Below, in pieces: positions 24,706 through 34,067 of a stretch of 64,000 bases of DNA. The position numbers and the translations under genes are program-made. The stretch is taken from NCBI GenBank assembly GCA_009917555.1, contig QZDX01000007.1, forward strand, positions 62,001 through 126,000, in the 5' to 3' direction. The DNA comes from a bacterium 1XD21-13. GTDB taxonomy: Bacteria > Bacillota > Clostridia > Lachnospirales > Lachnospiraceae. Numbering within the stretch: position 1 is the stretch's first letter; each line of letters opens with the position of its first letter. The notes beneath the pieces were generated by a model. That model did no database searches, was not told the origin of the DNA, and saw only the letters and a list, made by a program, of their open reading frames with translations.

Positions 24706-26043
24706 ATGAATTTGTTTGACTATATGCGGGAAAATACACTGGAGCAGGAGGCGCCCTTGGCCTCCCGGCTGCGTCCAAGGACCTTGGAGGAGATTGTGGG
24801 ACAGCAGCACATCTTGGGAAAGGACAAGCTGCTTTACCGGGCAATCAAGGCGGACAAGCTGAGCTCTCTCATTTTTTACGGCCCGCCGGGAACGGGAAAG
24901 ACTACCATTGCCAGGGTGATTGCCAACACCACCAAGGCCAGCTTCACCCAGCTCAATGCTACGGTGGCGGGAAAGAAGGATATGGAGGCGGTGGTCTCCC
25001 AGGCAAAGGACAACCTTGGCATGTACGGGAGGAAAACCATCCTTTTTGTGGATGAGATTCACCGCTTTAACAAGGGCCAGCAGGATTATCTTCTTCCCTT
25101 TGTGGAGGATGGGACCGTGATCCTCATAGGCGCCACCACGGAGAATCCCTATTTTGAAGTAAACGGGGCCTTGATTTCCAGGTCCGTTGTATTTGAGCTG
25201 AAGGCGCTGGAGCCGGAGGCGGTGCGTGAGCTGATTCACCGGGCCGTCTACGATGTGGAACGGGGAATGGGAGCTTACGGGGCGGAGATCACAGAGGAAG
25301 TGGCGGAGTTCTTGGCAGATATCGCAGGAGGAGATGCCAGGGCAGCCCTCAATGCGGTGGAGCTGGGAGTGCTGACTACGGAAAAGAGCGAGGATGGGAT
25401 AATTCATCTCACCAGAGAGGTTATCTCCGAGTGCATCCAGAAGCGTGTGGTCCGGTATGATAAGACAGGGGACAACCATTACGATACCATTTCCGCCTTT
25501 ATCAAGAGCATGCGGGGTTCAGACCCGGACGCAGCTGTCTACTACCTGGCGAAAATGATTTATGCCGGGGAGGATGAGCGGTTTATCGCCAGGCGGATTA
25601 TGATCTGCGCCTCAGAGGATGTGGGAAATGCGGACCCCATGGCTCTCACGGTGGCGGTGTCCGCAGCCCAGGCCGTGGAGCGCATCGGCTTTCCGGAGTC
25701 CCAGATTATTCTGGCCCAGGCTGCGGCTTATGTGGCCTGCGCCCCCAAGAGCAATTCGGCGGTAAATGCCATCACAAAGGCCATGGAATCGGTGAAAAGC
25801 CGCCGGACCAGTGTTCCTCCTCATTTGCAGGACTCTCATTATCCGGGAGCAAAGAAGCTGGGCCACGGAATCGGATACAAATATGCCCATGATTATCCCA
25901 ACCACTATGTGGAGCAGCAGTATCTCCCCTCAGAGCTTGAGGGGGAGGTGTTCTATGAGCCCTCGAAGAATGGGTATGAGCGGGAGATACGGGAATATTT
26001 TAAGAGGATTAAGGGAGGCGAAACAGGTTTGGAAGAATCGTAA
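24706..26043 (+). CDS. rarA: Replication-associated recombination AAA ATPase RarA (MgsA)
   Basis: A 445-residue clamp-loader-like ATPase acting at stalled replication forks. It has RPRTLEEIVGQQH at the N-terminus, Walker A GPPGTGKTT (about 58-66), Walker B ILFVDEIHRFN, sensor 1 LIGATTENPYFEVNGAL, and the C-terminal MgsA domain with DAAVYYLAKMIYAGED and KKLGHGIGYKYAHDYPNHYV. The start at 24706 gives the usual MNLFDYMREN opening; GGAGG lies 12 bases upstream. It follows the deacetylase gene by 43 bases, perhaps on one message. Confidence 0.94.
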   Translation: MNLFDYMRENTLEQEAPLASRLRPRTLEEIVGQQHILGKDKLLYRAIKADKLSSLIFYGPPGTGKTTIARVIANTTKASFTQLNATVAGKKDMEAVVSQAKDNLGMYGRKTILFVDEIHRFNKGQQDYLLPFVEDGTVILIGATTENPYFEVNGALISRSVVFELKALEPEAVRELIHRAVYDVERGMGAYGAEITEEVAEFLADIAGGDARAALNAVELGVLTTEKSEDGIIHLTREVISECIQKRVVRYDKTGDNHYDTISAFIKSMRGSDPDAAVYYLAKMIYAGEDERFIARRIMICASEDVGNADPMALTVAVSAAQAVERIGFPESQIILAQAAAYVACAPKSNSAVNAITKAMESVKSRRTSVPPHLQDSHYPGAKKLGHGIGYKYAHDYPNHYVEQQYLPSELEGEVFYEPSKNGYEREIREYFKRIKGGETGLEES

Positions 26044-26048
26044 CCACC

Positions 26049-26570
26049 TTACAGGGTCTCCGGCTCCGGATACTCTGTGCCGAAGGTTTCGGCGGTAACG
26101 GATTTCATCACCTGGGGCGTCATAGGGAGATCACCGTAGTCCGTAGGGGTTTCGGCAATCTGATTCACCACCTCAAGGCCCTCAATGACCTTTCCGAAGG
26201 CTGCGTAGGCGCCGTCTAAGTGGGGGCTTGTCTTGTGCATTACAAAGAACTGGGAGCCTGCAGAATCGGGATGCATAGATCTCGCCATAGAGAGCACTCC
26301 GGGCGTGTGCTTCAGATCGTTGGAAAAGCCGTTCTGGGCGAATTCTCCCGCAATGGAGTAGCCGGGATCGCCCATGCCGTTTCCATTGGGACAGCCGCCC
26401 TGGATCATAAAGCCCTCAATGACCCTGTGGAAGGTAAGACCGTTGTAGAAGCCCTTGTTTACCAGACTTAAAAAATTGTTGACGGTGTTGGGAGCAATGT
26501 CAGGATAGAGCTCAGCCTTGAATATGCTTCCATCCTCCATTTCAAATGTGATAATTGGATTTTGTGCCAT
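26049..26570 (-). CDS. ppiB: Peptidyl-prolyl cis-trans isomerase, cyclophilin type
   Basis: Folding helper that flips proline peptide bonds. The 173-residue cyclophilin domain covers the whole protein and has the active-site Arg in FHRVIEGFMIQGG, then GSQFFVMHKTSPHLDG and YAAFGKVIEGLEVV. There is no signal peptide, so it acts in the cytoplasm. It converges on rarA with a 5-base gap. The ribosome site AAGGAG precedes the start. Confidence 0.93.
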   Translation of the reverse strand: MAQNPIITFEMEDGSIFKAELYPDIAPNTVNNFLSLVNKGFYNGLTFHRVIEGFMIQGGCPNGNGMGDPGYSIAGEFAQNGFSNDLKHTPGVLSMARSMHPDSAGSQFFVMHKTSPHLDGAYAAFGKVIEGLEVVNQIAETPTDYGDLPMTPQVMKSVTAETFGTEYPEPETL

Positions 26571-26712
26571 TTTTATATTCTCCTTTTTGGTTCAAGTGTG
26601 CTGGCATGCTTATAAGCAAATGGACAGTGTCGTCTGTTTGAAAATACAATTGAAGCAGTGCCGGATTCTATTTTAACGGAAAAGGGACAATTCGTAAAGG
26701 AGTTTTTATAAA

Positions 26713-27567
26713 ATGCTGAAAGGGATCGTGATAGCCGTATCAGATGCGGAGCTGTTAAAGCAGACCCTCACAAGAGATGCCCTGCCCTGGGTGGAGGCCA
26801 AGGAATGGGAGCCTGCGACCTTTTTAAAAGCCCTGAAGCATCTGGAGGCAAAGAAGGAGGAGGTTCTGTGCCTGGTAGAAAGGGACCGGGAGGAGAGAAT
26901 GGCCCTGGATCTGGGATTTTTCTGTGTGGGCTACCTGAATCCGGAGCTTCCGGAGGAGCGTCTGTCCGGCTGCCGGATTCTTCTGGAGGGCTTCCAGGAG
27001 ATTGACAGGAGCTTTCTTGAGAATGTCCATACCAGGGCCCTGGGGCTTCCGGTTCTCATAGCGGAGACAAAGCGCCTCTGGATTCGGGAAATGACCCTCT
27101 CGGATCTGGACGGGATCAATGCCCTCTACCGGGAGGAGCCCTCCGTGACTCTGTCCCCGGAGCTTGCCCTTGACCGGCAGGAGGAGGAAGAAAAGATCAA
27201 GGCTTACATAGCCTATATGTATGGTCTCTATCAGTTTGGCATGTGGGTAGTTATTGAAAAGAAGAGCCAGGAAATGATCGGCAGGGCCGGCTTTGGTATT
27301 GCGGATTACCTGGATTTTGCGGAGATTGATATGGGCTATCTCATTGGAAAGAAATACCGCAGGCAGGGCTACGGGGAGGAAGCCTGCCGGGCGGCCCTGG
27401 CCTATGGACAGCAGGTGCTGGATTTCCCCGGGGTCAGCGCTTATATTGATCAGGAAAACAGTGGTTCCATGGGGCTGATTCAAAAGCTGGGCTTTGAGAG
27501 GCGGCAGAGTTTTGATTACCAGAGACGTCATTTGTGCCGGTATCGGCTGGAGTTTAAAGGCGCTTAG
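26713..27567 (+). CDS. GNAT acetyltransferase with an extra N-terminal domain
   Basis: A 284-residue protein. The C-terminal half (about 118-284) is a GNAT_3/RimJ-like acetyltransferase: LWIREMTLSDLDGINALY, WVVIEKKSQEMIGRAG, and the acetyl-CoA loop YRRQGYGEEACRAAL, ending with NSGSMGLIQKLGFER. The N-terminal 115 residues look like a small alpha/beta domain (VSDAELLKQTL, GCRILLEGFQEID) that I cannot name. The substrate is unknown. AAAGGAG lies ten bases before the start. The methyltransferase behind it begins 72 bases on. Confidence 0.85.
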   Translation: MLKGIVIAVSDAELLKQTLTRDALPWVEAKEWEPATFLKALKHLEAKKEEVLCLVERDREERMALDLGFFCVGYLNPELPEERLSGCRILLEGFQEIDRSFLENVHTRALGLPVLIAETKRLWIREMTLSDLDGINALYREEPSVTLSPELALDRQEEEEKIKAYIAYMYGLYQFGMWVVIEKKSQEMIGRAGFGIADYLDFAEIDMGYLIGKKYRRQGYGEEACRAALAYGQQVLDFPGVSAYIDQENSGSMGLIQKLGFERRQSFDYQRRHLCRYRLEFKGA

Positions 27568-27639
27568 GATACCGAGAGCCGGCTTTGGCATTGCCGTATC
27601 GGGCCAGACTTCCATCATAAGAGGAGTGAAATAAGGAAT

Positions 27640-29115
27640 TTGAGGGAACAATTTGAATATATCAGAAAAAATGAAAATATCCGCCAGAATCTTATTTCCA
27701 TCAAGGCGGAGTTAAAAGGCGGCCAGGGCCTGGAAGAGCTGAGAGCCCTCTTTGACCGGGAACCGGAGGTGCTTCTCTCCCAGCTGCGTCATGAGGATGC
27801 CAAGGTGCGCAAAAATGCGGCCCTGATCCTTGGAAGCCTGGGGACGCCTGCTTGCCAGGAGGCTCTGTGGGAGGCTTACGGGAGGGAGACACAGCGCTTT
27901 GTGAGGAGCGTTTACCCGGAGGCATTGAAGGGCTGCGACTGTGGAGAACTGCTGGCCGGGCTAAAGGAGCGAAGGAAGGAGCTTCTCAGGGAGGAGGAAA
28001 CCCCGGAGACGGGGAAGCACCGTCAGGAGGAGCTGCGGGCTCTGAACGCTTTGCTGGCCCGGTATGAGAAGCCCAAGGGACACAGGTTTACAGGATTTTT
28101 AAGGCCGTCGGATGTGATTTTAGTTACCCACCGGGATTACCGGGAGATCACCCTTGAACAGATTGAAGAGGGGCAGTGCGTGCTCTTAAAGGCAGGGGTG
28201 AAGGTGCTGGGAGGAAATCCGGAGGAGCTTATGAAGCTTCGGACCTTCCGGGAGCTTTTGTTCTGTCTCAACTGTCAGGAGCTTTCTAAGGAGCAGACGG
28301 CAGAGGAGCTTGCGGGCTCTGATTTACTGCCCTTAATGGAGGAGCTTCACCAGGGGGAGGGGCCCTTTTACTTTCGGATCGAGTGTAAGAGCCGGATGTC
28401 TCTGGAGCGAAGGAGCGCATTTACCAAGAAGCTGGCCGCCCGTCTGGAGGTTCTGACCAAGGGACGGCTTATCAATTCCACCTCGGATTATGAGCTGGAG
28501 CTGCGCCTGGTGGAGACCAGGACAGGGGACTTTTATCCCCTTGTGAAGCTGTTTACCCTGCCGGATCGGCGCTTTGCCTACCGGAAGAACAGCGTGGCCG
28601 CCTCCATCCGGCCGGAGCAGGCGGCTCTGTTTATGGAGCTGGCAGGAGAATATCTTAAGGAGGATGCCAGGGTTTTAGATCCTTTCTGCGGTGTAGGGAC
28701 CATGCTGATCGAGCGGAATTACCGGGTGCATGCGGATACCCTCTATGGGGTGGATATTTACGGGCCGGCCATTGTAGGGGCCAGGGAGAATACGGAGATT
28801 GCCCGAATGACGGCCCATTATGTGCAGCGGGATTTTCGGGATTTTACCCATGAATATCCCTTTGACGAGATTGTGACGAATTTTCCGGCCAAGGGGAAGA
28901 CCAGGAACGGACATGAGCTGGAATTCCTCTATGTGAAATTTTTTGACCGGGCGGAGGAGCTGCTGTGCCCCGGAGGGGTGGTGCTTCTCTACAGCCATGA
29001 TCCCACATTTGTCCGCAGGCAGATCCGGGAGCATGGGGCTATGAGGATTCTGAAGGAGTGGCCCATGGGAGGGAAGGAAGAGAGCTGGCTGTTTGCCATA
29101 CGCTTTGCGCCTTAG
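27640..29115 (+). CDS. HEAT-repeat plus THUMP-like SAM methyltransferase
   Basis: A 491-residue protein. Residues about 5-110 form HEAT-like helices (VLLSQLRHEDAKVRKNAALILGSLG). A central part (about 150-320) may be a THUMP-like RNA-binding region, and the C-terminal domain is a UPF0020/TrmN-type methyltransferase with motif I DPFCGVGTMLIE (about 347) and acidic Asp in YGVDIYGP. The expected catalytic NPPY or DPPY is Asn-Phe-Pro-Ala here (Asn414, TNFPAKG). It starts with TTG, AAGGAA lying close upstream. It probably modifies RNA, but the changed motif makes the reaction uncertain. Confidence 0.78.
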   Translation: MREQFEYIRKNENIRQNLISIKAELKGGQGLEELRALFDREPEVLLSQLRHEDAKVRKNAALILGSLGTPACQEALWEAYGRETQRFVRSVYPEALKGCDCGELLAGLKERRKELLREEETPETGKHRQEELRALNALLARYEKPKGHRFTGFLRPSDVILVTHRDYREITLEQIEEGQCVLLKAGVKVLGGNPEELMKLRTFRELLFCLNCQELSKEQTAEELAGSDLLPLMEELHQGEGPFYFRIECKSRMSLERRSAFTKKLAARLEVLTKGRLINSTSDYELELRLVETRTGDFYPLVKLFTLPDRRFAYRKNSVAASIRPEQAALFMELAGEYLKEDARVLDPFCGVGTMLIERNYRVHADTLYGVDIYGPAIVGARENTEIARMTAHYVQRDFRDFTHEYPFDEIVTNFPAKGKTRNGHELEFLYVKFFDRAEELLCPGGVVLLYSHDPTFVRRQIREHGAMRILKEWPMGGKEESWLFAIRFAP

Positions 29116-29303
29116 TGTATGATCTGTTTGCCAGGATTTTATAGACTGTATTTGTTGTATTCCGGAATCAACATCAGGATGTGAAGCTGGTTCCTACAAA
29201 TATGACAAAGAAAGTAGAGCGGATGATTTATTATGTAACGAGCCAAGAGTAGGCGGGAAGATAGCTGCCCTTAACGGCGGGTAAAAGAAAAGAAAGGATC
29301 AAA

Positions 29304-29888
29304 ATGCGGATTATGCGGGAACAACGGAGGGGGAAGAAGTATGAGGGAATTTTTATGCTTCTCTTGCTGATGGTGTGTTTTTTAGAGGTGTCCGCTTGCG
29401 GCAGACAAGAGGGCAATGAAGAGGCTCTTATGATGCGGGCAGAAAATGCGCAAACGGTCAGCGTAGAGCCACAGACACTGGCCCTGGTGCTGACCAGCCG
29501 GGACGGGGCCGAAAATGAAAAGCTTATAGAAGACTTTCAGAAGAAGACGGATGAGGAAGGAGTCGAGCTTCTGGTCCGTATTCCTGATGTGTCAGAGGAG
29601 GAGGCTTTGGAGGCTGGGAAGCTTACAGGAAGCTTTGTGCTCTGCGAGGTAGATCCTATTGAATACCAGATGCTCCTTATCAATGAGCTGGTGGCGGAGG
29701 ATGTGGATGTGATAGCCATTCATCCCAATCACAGCGAGGCTCTGGAGCCGGTGCTCACAGGCGCCAGAGCTGTGGGAATCCGCATCTGTGCCTTTGGACA
29801 GGAGGTAGGGGAGGAAAGCTGTGATGCTTATGTGACAGCGGAGGAAGCGCCGGAGGCGACTCTGGAGCTTTTGCGGGCAGAGGAGTAG
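29304..29888 (+). CDS. Lipoprotein with half of a sugar-binding fold
   Basis: A 194-residue lipoprotein: signal peptide at about 12-31 with lipobox VSAC, a short linker, then a domain (about 57-190) that follows the first lobe of a type 1 periplasmic binding protein. Marks are LALVLTSRDGAENEKLIEDF, the AEDVDVIAIHPNHSEALEPVL helix-strand unit and GIRICAFGQ. The second lobe is absent and the frame ends cleanly with LLRAEE. No transporter genes adjoin. It may be an orphan binding or sensing protein, or the remnant of a full-length one. Confidence 0.65.
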   Translation: MRIMREQRRGKKYEGIFMLLLLMVCFLEVSACGRQEGNEEALMMRAENAQTVSVEPQTLALVLTSRDGAENEKLIEDFQKKTDEEGVELLVRIPDVSEEEALEAGKLTGSFVLCEVDPIEYQMLLINELVAEDVDVIAIHPNHSEALEPVLTGARAVGIRICAFGQEVGEESCDAYVTAEEAPEATLELLRAEE

Positions 29889-29931
29889 GATTGCTTTTGG
29901 AAATAAGTGAGAATGATATCCAAGAAAATTT

Positions 29932-29978
29932 TTTGGAGCTGTGCGATTCATATGAAAAACGAATCGCTCAGCTCCAAA
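29932..29978. terminator. Bidirectional terminator
   Basis: Stem TTTGGAGCTG-T-GCGATTC pairs with GAATCGC-T-CAGCTCCAAA (17 pairs, one T/T mismatch), with T- and A-runs on the two sides. It separates the convergent lipoprotein and ABC permease genes. Confidence 0.8.
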
Positions 29979-29995
29979 TATTTTTCAGGGCTATT

Positions 29996-30862
29996 CTATT
30001 CCAGATTCAGCCGCTTTGTCATAAAATGATTAGTCAGTATAAAGGCCCCGACCCCCAATATCAGGGACAATACAAGGGAAAATGCCATATTGAGCCAAAA
30101 ATAAGTGGCATAATCCAAGCCGGAATTGTAATTCCCCACTCCAAAGAAAAAGCTGTTTATACTCATATTCCCAAAGGTGCCAACACCTGACAGAGCCACA
30201 ACTACGGAGCTAAGCAGGTTGGCTACCATTTTGTATCCCATATAAATCCCAATGGACGCAAGCACCTTATGGTCGTTAAAGCTGTGTCCAATGGCAATGC
30301 ACATGTAGATAATCAGTGTGCCGGCAATGGTATCCACCAGTGCAATAAGGAGAAAAACGGGAATTCCAATGCCGGTGGGCACTCCAAAAATATCCGGGAA
30401 AGAGCTGAACAGACCATCCCAGAAATACCTGAAATCTTTAATAATACTCTTATTCAGTATCATAGCAAAGACGGAAAGGGCAATGAGAATCCCGTCTGCA
30501 ATCTGCCAAACCACAGATACCGTAAGCTTAGCAAAAATATGCTCTCCGGCAGAAGCCGGAAGGGTATGCATCAGATATCCTTCATCCGTAAAGAGATTCT
30601 TGCGGAATCGGAGAATATCCAGATACAGCCAGGTAATAACGAAAATAGCTATCAGCGCAATTACGTAGGCGGAAATCAGCATAAAATCCATAATCCCTTC
30701 CCACATGCGCAGGGAATAGTTGCTGTAGTTCACATGCTCCCGGCTCACTACAAACTGTACGTAAAAGCGTCCCACAATGGTTATGATAATCAGTCCCAGG
30801 TGTAAGGGGATCATCAGCCGGTTTACGGCCTTAAATTCATGCTTTAATAATTTTCCTAACAT
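29996..30862 (-). CDS. ABC transporter permease (ABC-2 type)
   Basis: A 288-residue membrane protein with six hydrophobic segments, beginning MLGKLLKHEFKAVNRLMIPLH, a common opening of ABC-2 permeases. The stretch FTDEGYLMHTLPASAGEHIFAKL between helices two and three is typical of permeases linked to YtrB-like ATPases. It overlaps the ATPase gene by a few bases and is the last gene of the ytrA-like operon. The substrate is unknown; related systems answer to cell-wall stress or export peptides. Confidence 0.88.
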   Translation of the reverse strand: MLGKLLKHEFKAVNRLMIPLHLGLIIITIVGRFYVQFVVSREHVNYSNYSLRMWEGIMDFMLISAYVIALIAIFVITWLYLDILRFRKNLFTDEGYLMHTLPASAGEHIFAKLTVSVVWQIADGILIALSVFAMILNKSIIKDFRYFWDGLFSSFPDIFGVPTGIGIPVFLLIALVDTIAGTLIIYMCIAIGHSFNDHKVLASIGIYMGYKMVANLLSSVVVALSGVGTFGNMSINSFFFGVGNYNSGLDYATYFWLNMAFSLVLSLILGVGAFILTNHFMTKRLNLE

Positions 30863-31554
30863 CTGAACACCTCCCGGAAGAGAGCGTCTACGGACTTGCC
30901 CTCCTGTTCCCGAATATCATCCACTGAGGTTGTCAGGCGGATGTGTCCGTTTTGAATAAAAATCACGTCATCCAGTACATTTTCAATATCGGAAATAAGA
31001 TGGGTGGAAATCAGTACGGATGCCCGCTCGTTGTAGTTGGTAATAATGGTCTGAAGAATGTAATCTCTGGCCGCCGGGTCTACGCCTCCGATGGGTTCAT
31101 CCAGGCAGTAGAGATCCGCATCCCGGCTCATAACCATAATGAGCTGAACTTTTTCCTTGGTGCCCTTGGACATGGAGCTTAAGCGATCCTTCTCGTTAAT
31201 GTTCAGGCGGTGCAGCATTTCCATAGCCCGGTTCCGGTCGAAATCACTGTAAAAGTCACAGAAGAAATCCAGAATATCCGTAACCTTCATCCAACTGTTG
31301 AAATAGGTCCGCTCCGGCAGATAGGAGACCACCTTTTTCGTCTCCGGTCCGGGAAGAGCGCCGTTAATGAGAAGCATTCCCTCGGTAGGAGAGAGAAGCC
31401 CGTTGATAAGTTTAATAAGTGTTGTCTTTCCACTTCCGTTTGGCCCCAGAAGCCCAATGATACGTCCACGCTCAATGGTTAAATTGATGTTGTCCAGGGC
31501 TGTCTTGTAGCCATAGCGCTTTGTTAAGTTCTGGCAGCTTAGCAATTGTTCCAT
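30856..31554 (-). CDS. ABC transporter ATPase (YtrB-like)
   Basis: A 232-residue ATPase with Walker A GPNGSGKTT (about 35-43), Q-loop in VVSYLPERTYFN, a less typical signature (SMSKGTKEKVQL), Walker B LYCLDEPIGGVD and the H-loop STHLISDIE. It couples ATP use to the permease encoded next. It lies between a GntR regulator and the permease with overlapping ends on both sides, so all three are one operon. Confidence 0.93.
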   Translation of the reverse strand: MEQLLSCQNLTKRYGYKTALDNINLTIERGRIIGLLGPNGSGKTTLIKLINGLLSPTEGMLLINGALPGPETKKVVSYLPERTYFNSWMKVTDILDFFCDFYSDFDRNRAMEMLHRLNINEKDRLSSMSKGTKEKVQLIMVMSRDADLYCLDEPIGGVDPAARDYILQTIITNYNERASVLISTHLISDIENVLDDVIFIQNGHIRLTTSVDDIREQEGKSVDALFREVFRC

Positions 31555-31922
31555 TACTGTCCCCCCTTTAGCTCCTGCTCCAGAAGACGCTTAATATCTT
31601 CCTTTTTAAATCCTAATTGTTCCATGTTTTTGAGGAAAAGCTGAATCTGTTCCCTTGCAAGCTGTTCTTTGATTTCTGTCATTTTTGCCGTATCCTCCGT
31701 GATAAATCTGCCGCTGGTTCGTTGTGTGTAGACAAGACCGCTGCGCTCCAGTTCTGTCAGTGCCTTCTGCATGGTGTTGGGGTTGACGGATGCTTCCATC
31801 GCCAGGTCCCGTACAGAGGGCAGCTTGTCGCCTGGCTGGTATGCGCCGGCGATAATGTTGGTTTTGATGACGTCCACAATCTGTAGATAGATGGGACGGG
31901 AATCATCAAGAATCCACGCCAT
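31554..31922 (-). CDS. GntR family repressor, YtrA type
   Basis: A 122-residue regulator. The winged helix (about 10-75) has PIYLQIVDVIKTNIIAGAYQPGDKLPSVRDLA and PNTMQKALTELERSGLV, typical of GntR; the tail after it is short and helical, as in the YtrA group. The start at 31922 follows AAAGGAG by eight bases; a much longer frame upstream has no support. Its stop overlaps the ATPase start. It should repress its own operon, perhaps through the palindrome at 32.08 kb. Confidence 0.9.
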   Translation of the reverse strand: MAWILDDSRPIYLQIVDVIKTNIIAGAYQPGDKLPSVRDLAMEASVNPNTMQKALTELERSGLVYTQRTSGRFITEDTAKMTEIKEQLAREQIQLFLKNMEQLGFKKEDIKRLLEQELKGGQ

Positions 31923-32076
31923 ATAGTCACTCCTTTCCTTAGTTTGCCCGTGTTCTTTGGGTGGTTTCCATTTTTTTCTAGGGGGGGGGTAAAATGGATT
32001 TTTAATTTTACCGCTCCCCAGCCCCCTCCGGTCAGGAGGGCGCAGTATATAATACGGATGCATCATTTGTATCACT

Positions 32077-32094
32077 GTATTACTTTAATAATAC
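32077..32094. promoter_or_regulatory. Palindrome, possible GntR operator
   Basis: GTATTA-CTTTAA-TAATAC, perfect 6-base arms, lies in the 350-base divergent region between the GntR operon and the DUF815 gene. Regulators of this group often bind such AT-rich repeats at their own promoter. The rest of the region (31923-32273) holds a run of nine G near 31981-31989 and a weak hairpin, and no gene. Confidence 0.4.
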
Positions 32095-32273
32095 AATAAT
32101 TCTTTTCGCTTTATATGTCAAGGGAGGAGAGGGAATATTCAGAATATCTTAAGAATACAGGGGGAATAGAACAGGAGAAGCAATCAAATTATGTATTTCT
32201 GGAAGGGCAGGAATGCTTGCCCGGATTCTGTTCACGTGGTATGATAGGGAAAATGAAAAAAGGAGTGTTATCA

Positions 32274-33578
32274 ATGTATCGGGAAATAGCGAAGCTGGTA
32301 TTATATAGAGATTTGGGAGAGGACAGTATCCTGCGGAGGCTGGCAGGGATTTTTGAGGACTGGGAGAAAAAGGAGGGCACGAAAGCGGAGCTGACCACCC
32401 GGATTTATGAGCAGATTAAGGCGCTTCTGGATCTGTCTACCGTGTATGGCTTTGACACGAATCTGTGGCACAATTATCTGACCTTTATCTTACTGACCAA
32501 TGAAAATTCCTTTAGCATGACCAGCGAGAAGGTGGGTGCCAATGACGGAAGCGTAAATCATTTTGCAAAAGGGGATTTTCGTGTATTTAAGAGGCTGTTT
32601 GACTTTGATTTCGGGCCCGTTGAGGAGGAGCTCGGCATTGACTGCTTTTCTACCATTTGCAATTACAAGGCTATTGGGAAGAAGGAGCGCATGTACAATA
32701 AGAATGTCAGCGAGAAGGTACAGGCGGTGAGCCTTCGGATTGAGAGAGCGAAGGATGAGGAAGAGATTTTTACCATTGTGACGGATTTTTATAAGGCTTA
32801 CGGGGTTGGAATGTTTGGCCTTAATAAGGCATTTCGCATCAAGAGCCTGCCGGAGGGGGTGGAGTTTCTGCCTATCAATAACACGGAGCAGGTGCTGCTT
32901 AAGGATTTGGTAGGTTATGAGCTTCAGAAGCAGAAGCTCATTGACAATACGGAGGCATTTGTGAAAGGACTGCCGGCTAACAATGTACTGCTTTTCGGGG
33001 ACAGCGGTACGGGGAAATCCACCAGTATTAAGGCCATTTTAAATGAGTACTATGACAGAGGGCTCCGGATGATTGAGATTTACAAGCATCAGTTCCAGGA
33101 CCTGTCCGCCATTATTGCGCAGATTAAGAATCGGAATTACCGGTTTATTATTTATATGGATGATTTGTCCTTTGAGGAATTTGAGATTGAGTATAAGTTT
33201 CTCAAAGCAGTGATTGAGGGCGGCATGGAGACGAAGCCGGACAATGTGCTTATCTACGCTACCTCCAACCGGCGGCATATTATCCGGGAGACCTGGGGGG
33301 ATCGGGATGATATGGAGACAGACAATGGAATGCACCGGTCGGATACCATGCAGGAGAAGCTGTCCCTGGTGGCCCGCTTTGGCGTGACCATCTGTTACTC
33401 GAAGCCCTCACAGAAAGAATATTTCCAGATTGTAACCGAGCTGGCGAAAAGGTATCCTGAGATTACCCTGTCAGAGCAGGAGCTTTGTGCCAAGGCTAAT
33501 CAGTGGGAGTTAAGCCATGGCGGAATCTCAGGGCGGACGGCGCAGCAGTTTATTAATTATCTGGCTGGGCGGATTTGA
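32274..33578 (+). CDS. DUF815 AAA-type ATPase
   Basis: A 434-residue P-loop ATPase of the DUF815 family. The N-terminal half is helical and of unknown role. The ATPase domain starts near residue 215 with [18 protein letters not shown], then Walker [11 protein letters not shown], Walker [12 protein letters not shown], sensor-like [14 protein letters not shown], and a lid with [18 protein letters not shown]. Start 32274 has AAAGGAG eight bases upstream; an earlier in-frame ATG at 32115 lacks a ribosome site. The family is common in Clostridia; its partner is unknown. Confidence 0.9.
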   Translation: MYREIAKLVLYRDLGEDSILRRLAGIFEDWEKKEGTKAELTTRIYEQIKALLDLSTVYGFDTNLWHNYLTFILLTNENSFSMTSEKVGANDGSVNHFAKGDFRVFKRLFDFDFGPVEEELGIDCFSTICNYKAIGKKERMYNKNVSEKVQAVSLRIERAKDEEEIFTIVTDFYKAYGVGMFGLNKAFRIKSLPEGVEFLPINNTEQVLLKDLVGYELQKQKLIDNTEAFVKGLPANNVLLFGDSGTGKSTSIKAILNEYYDRGLRMIEIYKHQFQDLSAIIAQIKNRNYRFIIYMDDLSFEEFEIEYKFLKAVIEGGMETKPDNVLIYATSNRRHIIRETWGDRDDMETDNGMHRSDTMQEKLSLVARFGVTICYSKPSQKEYFQIVTELAKRYPEITLSEQELCAKANQWELSHGGISGRTAQQFINYLAGRI

Positions 33579-33600
33579 TAAAAACAGGAATGTATTATAA

Positions 33601-33999
33601 TTAGAGCTGCTAAAGTGGGCCCGCTTTTTCAGTGCGGAAAAGAAGGAGGAGTTTGAGATGGCAATGGAAGGAAGCGCTTATATTGAAAAAGCCTTTGAGC
33701 GGCTGACAGAGATTAGTGCGGATGACCTGAAGCGTCTGGAATATGAAGCCAGAGAGAAGGCTATTTGAGATCATACTTATCTTATGGATTATAATTTAAA
33801 GAAGGGGTTAGAGGAAGGCAGAAAAGAAGGCCGAAAAGAAGGAATGGAGCAGGGAGTAAAGGCTTTTATAGAGATCTGCAAGGAAAATTCTTTGGCAAAA
33901 GAAACTGTTTCGGATAAGCTTATGGAACAGTTTTCTTTGTCCGCTGAGGCAACGAAGGAATTTATGGGAAAATATTGGATGATGGAATCAAAATCATAA
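33601..33999 (+). pseudogene. Rpn-family nuclease, C-terminal remnant with internal stop
   Basis: One open frame, read through a TGA at 33766, gives LELLKWARFFSAEKKEEFEMA, RLTEISADDLKRLEYEAREKAI, stop, then LEEGRKEGRKEGMEQGVKAF and a helical end (MEQFSLSAEATKEFMGKYW). This is the usual C-terminal third of Rpn/COG5464 proteins: the WxxF segment, the EYEAREKA helix and the EGxxEG coiled repeat. The N-terminal nuclease core is missing, replaced by a stop at 33598. The 71-residue piece from 33784 could still be translated but cannot be a nuclease. Confidence 0.75.
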
Positions 34000-34067
34000 T
34001 TTAATCTTATCCTATGAAGGTGGTCAGGGGCTGTCAGATTTTGGGACAGCCTCTCTATCTTGTAGAA

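Noticed and set aside
32115-32273. Longer start for the DUF815 ATPase at 32115
   Set aside because: The extra 53 residues have no ribosome site before them, while AAAGGAG precedes 32274 at normal distance.
8444-33999. Joining the two Rpn fragments as one gene split by rearrangement
   Set aside because: They are 25 kb apart with unrelated flanks, and no shared breakpoint sequence was seen; two separate truncations are simpler.
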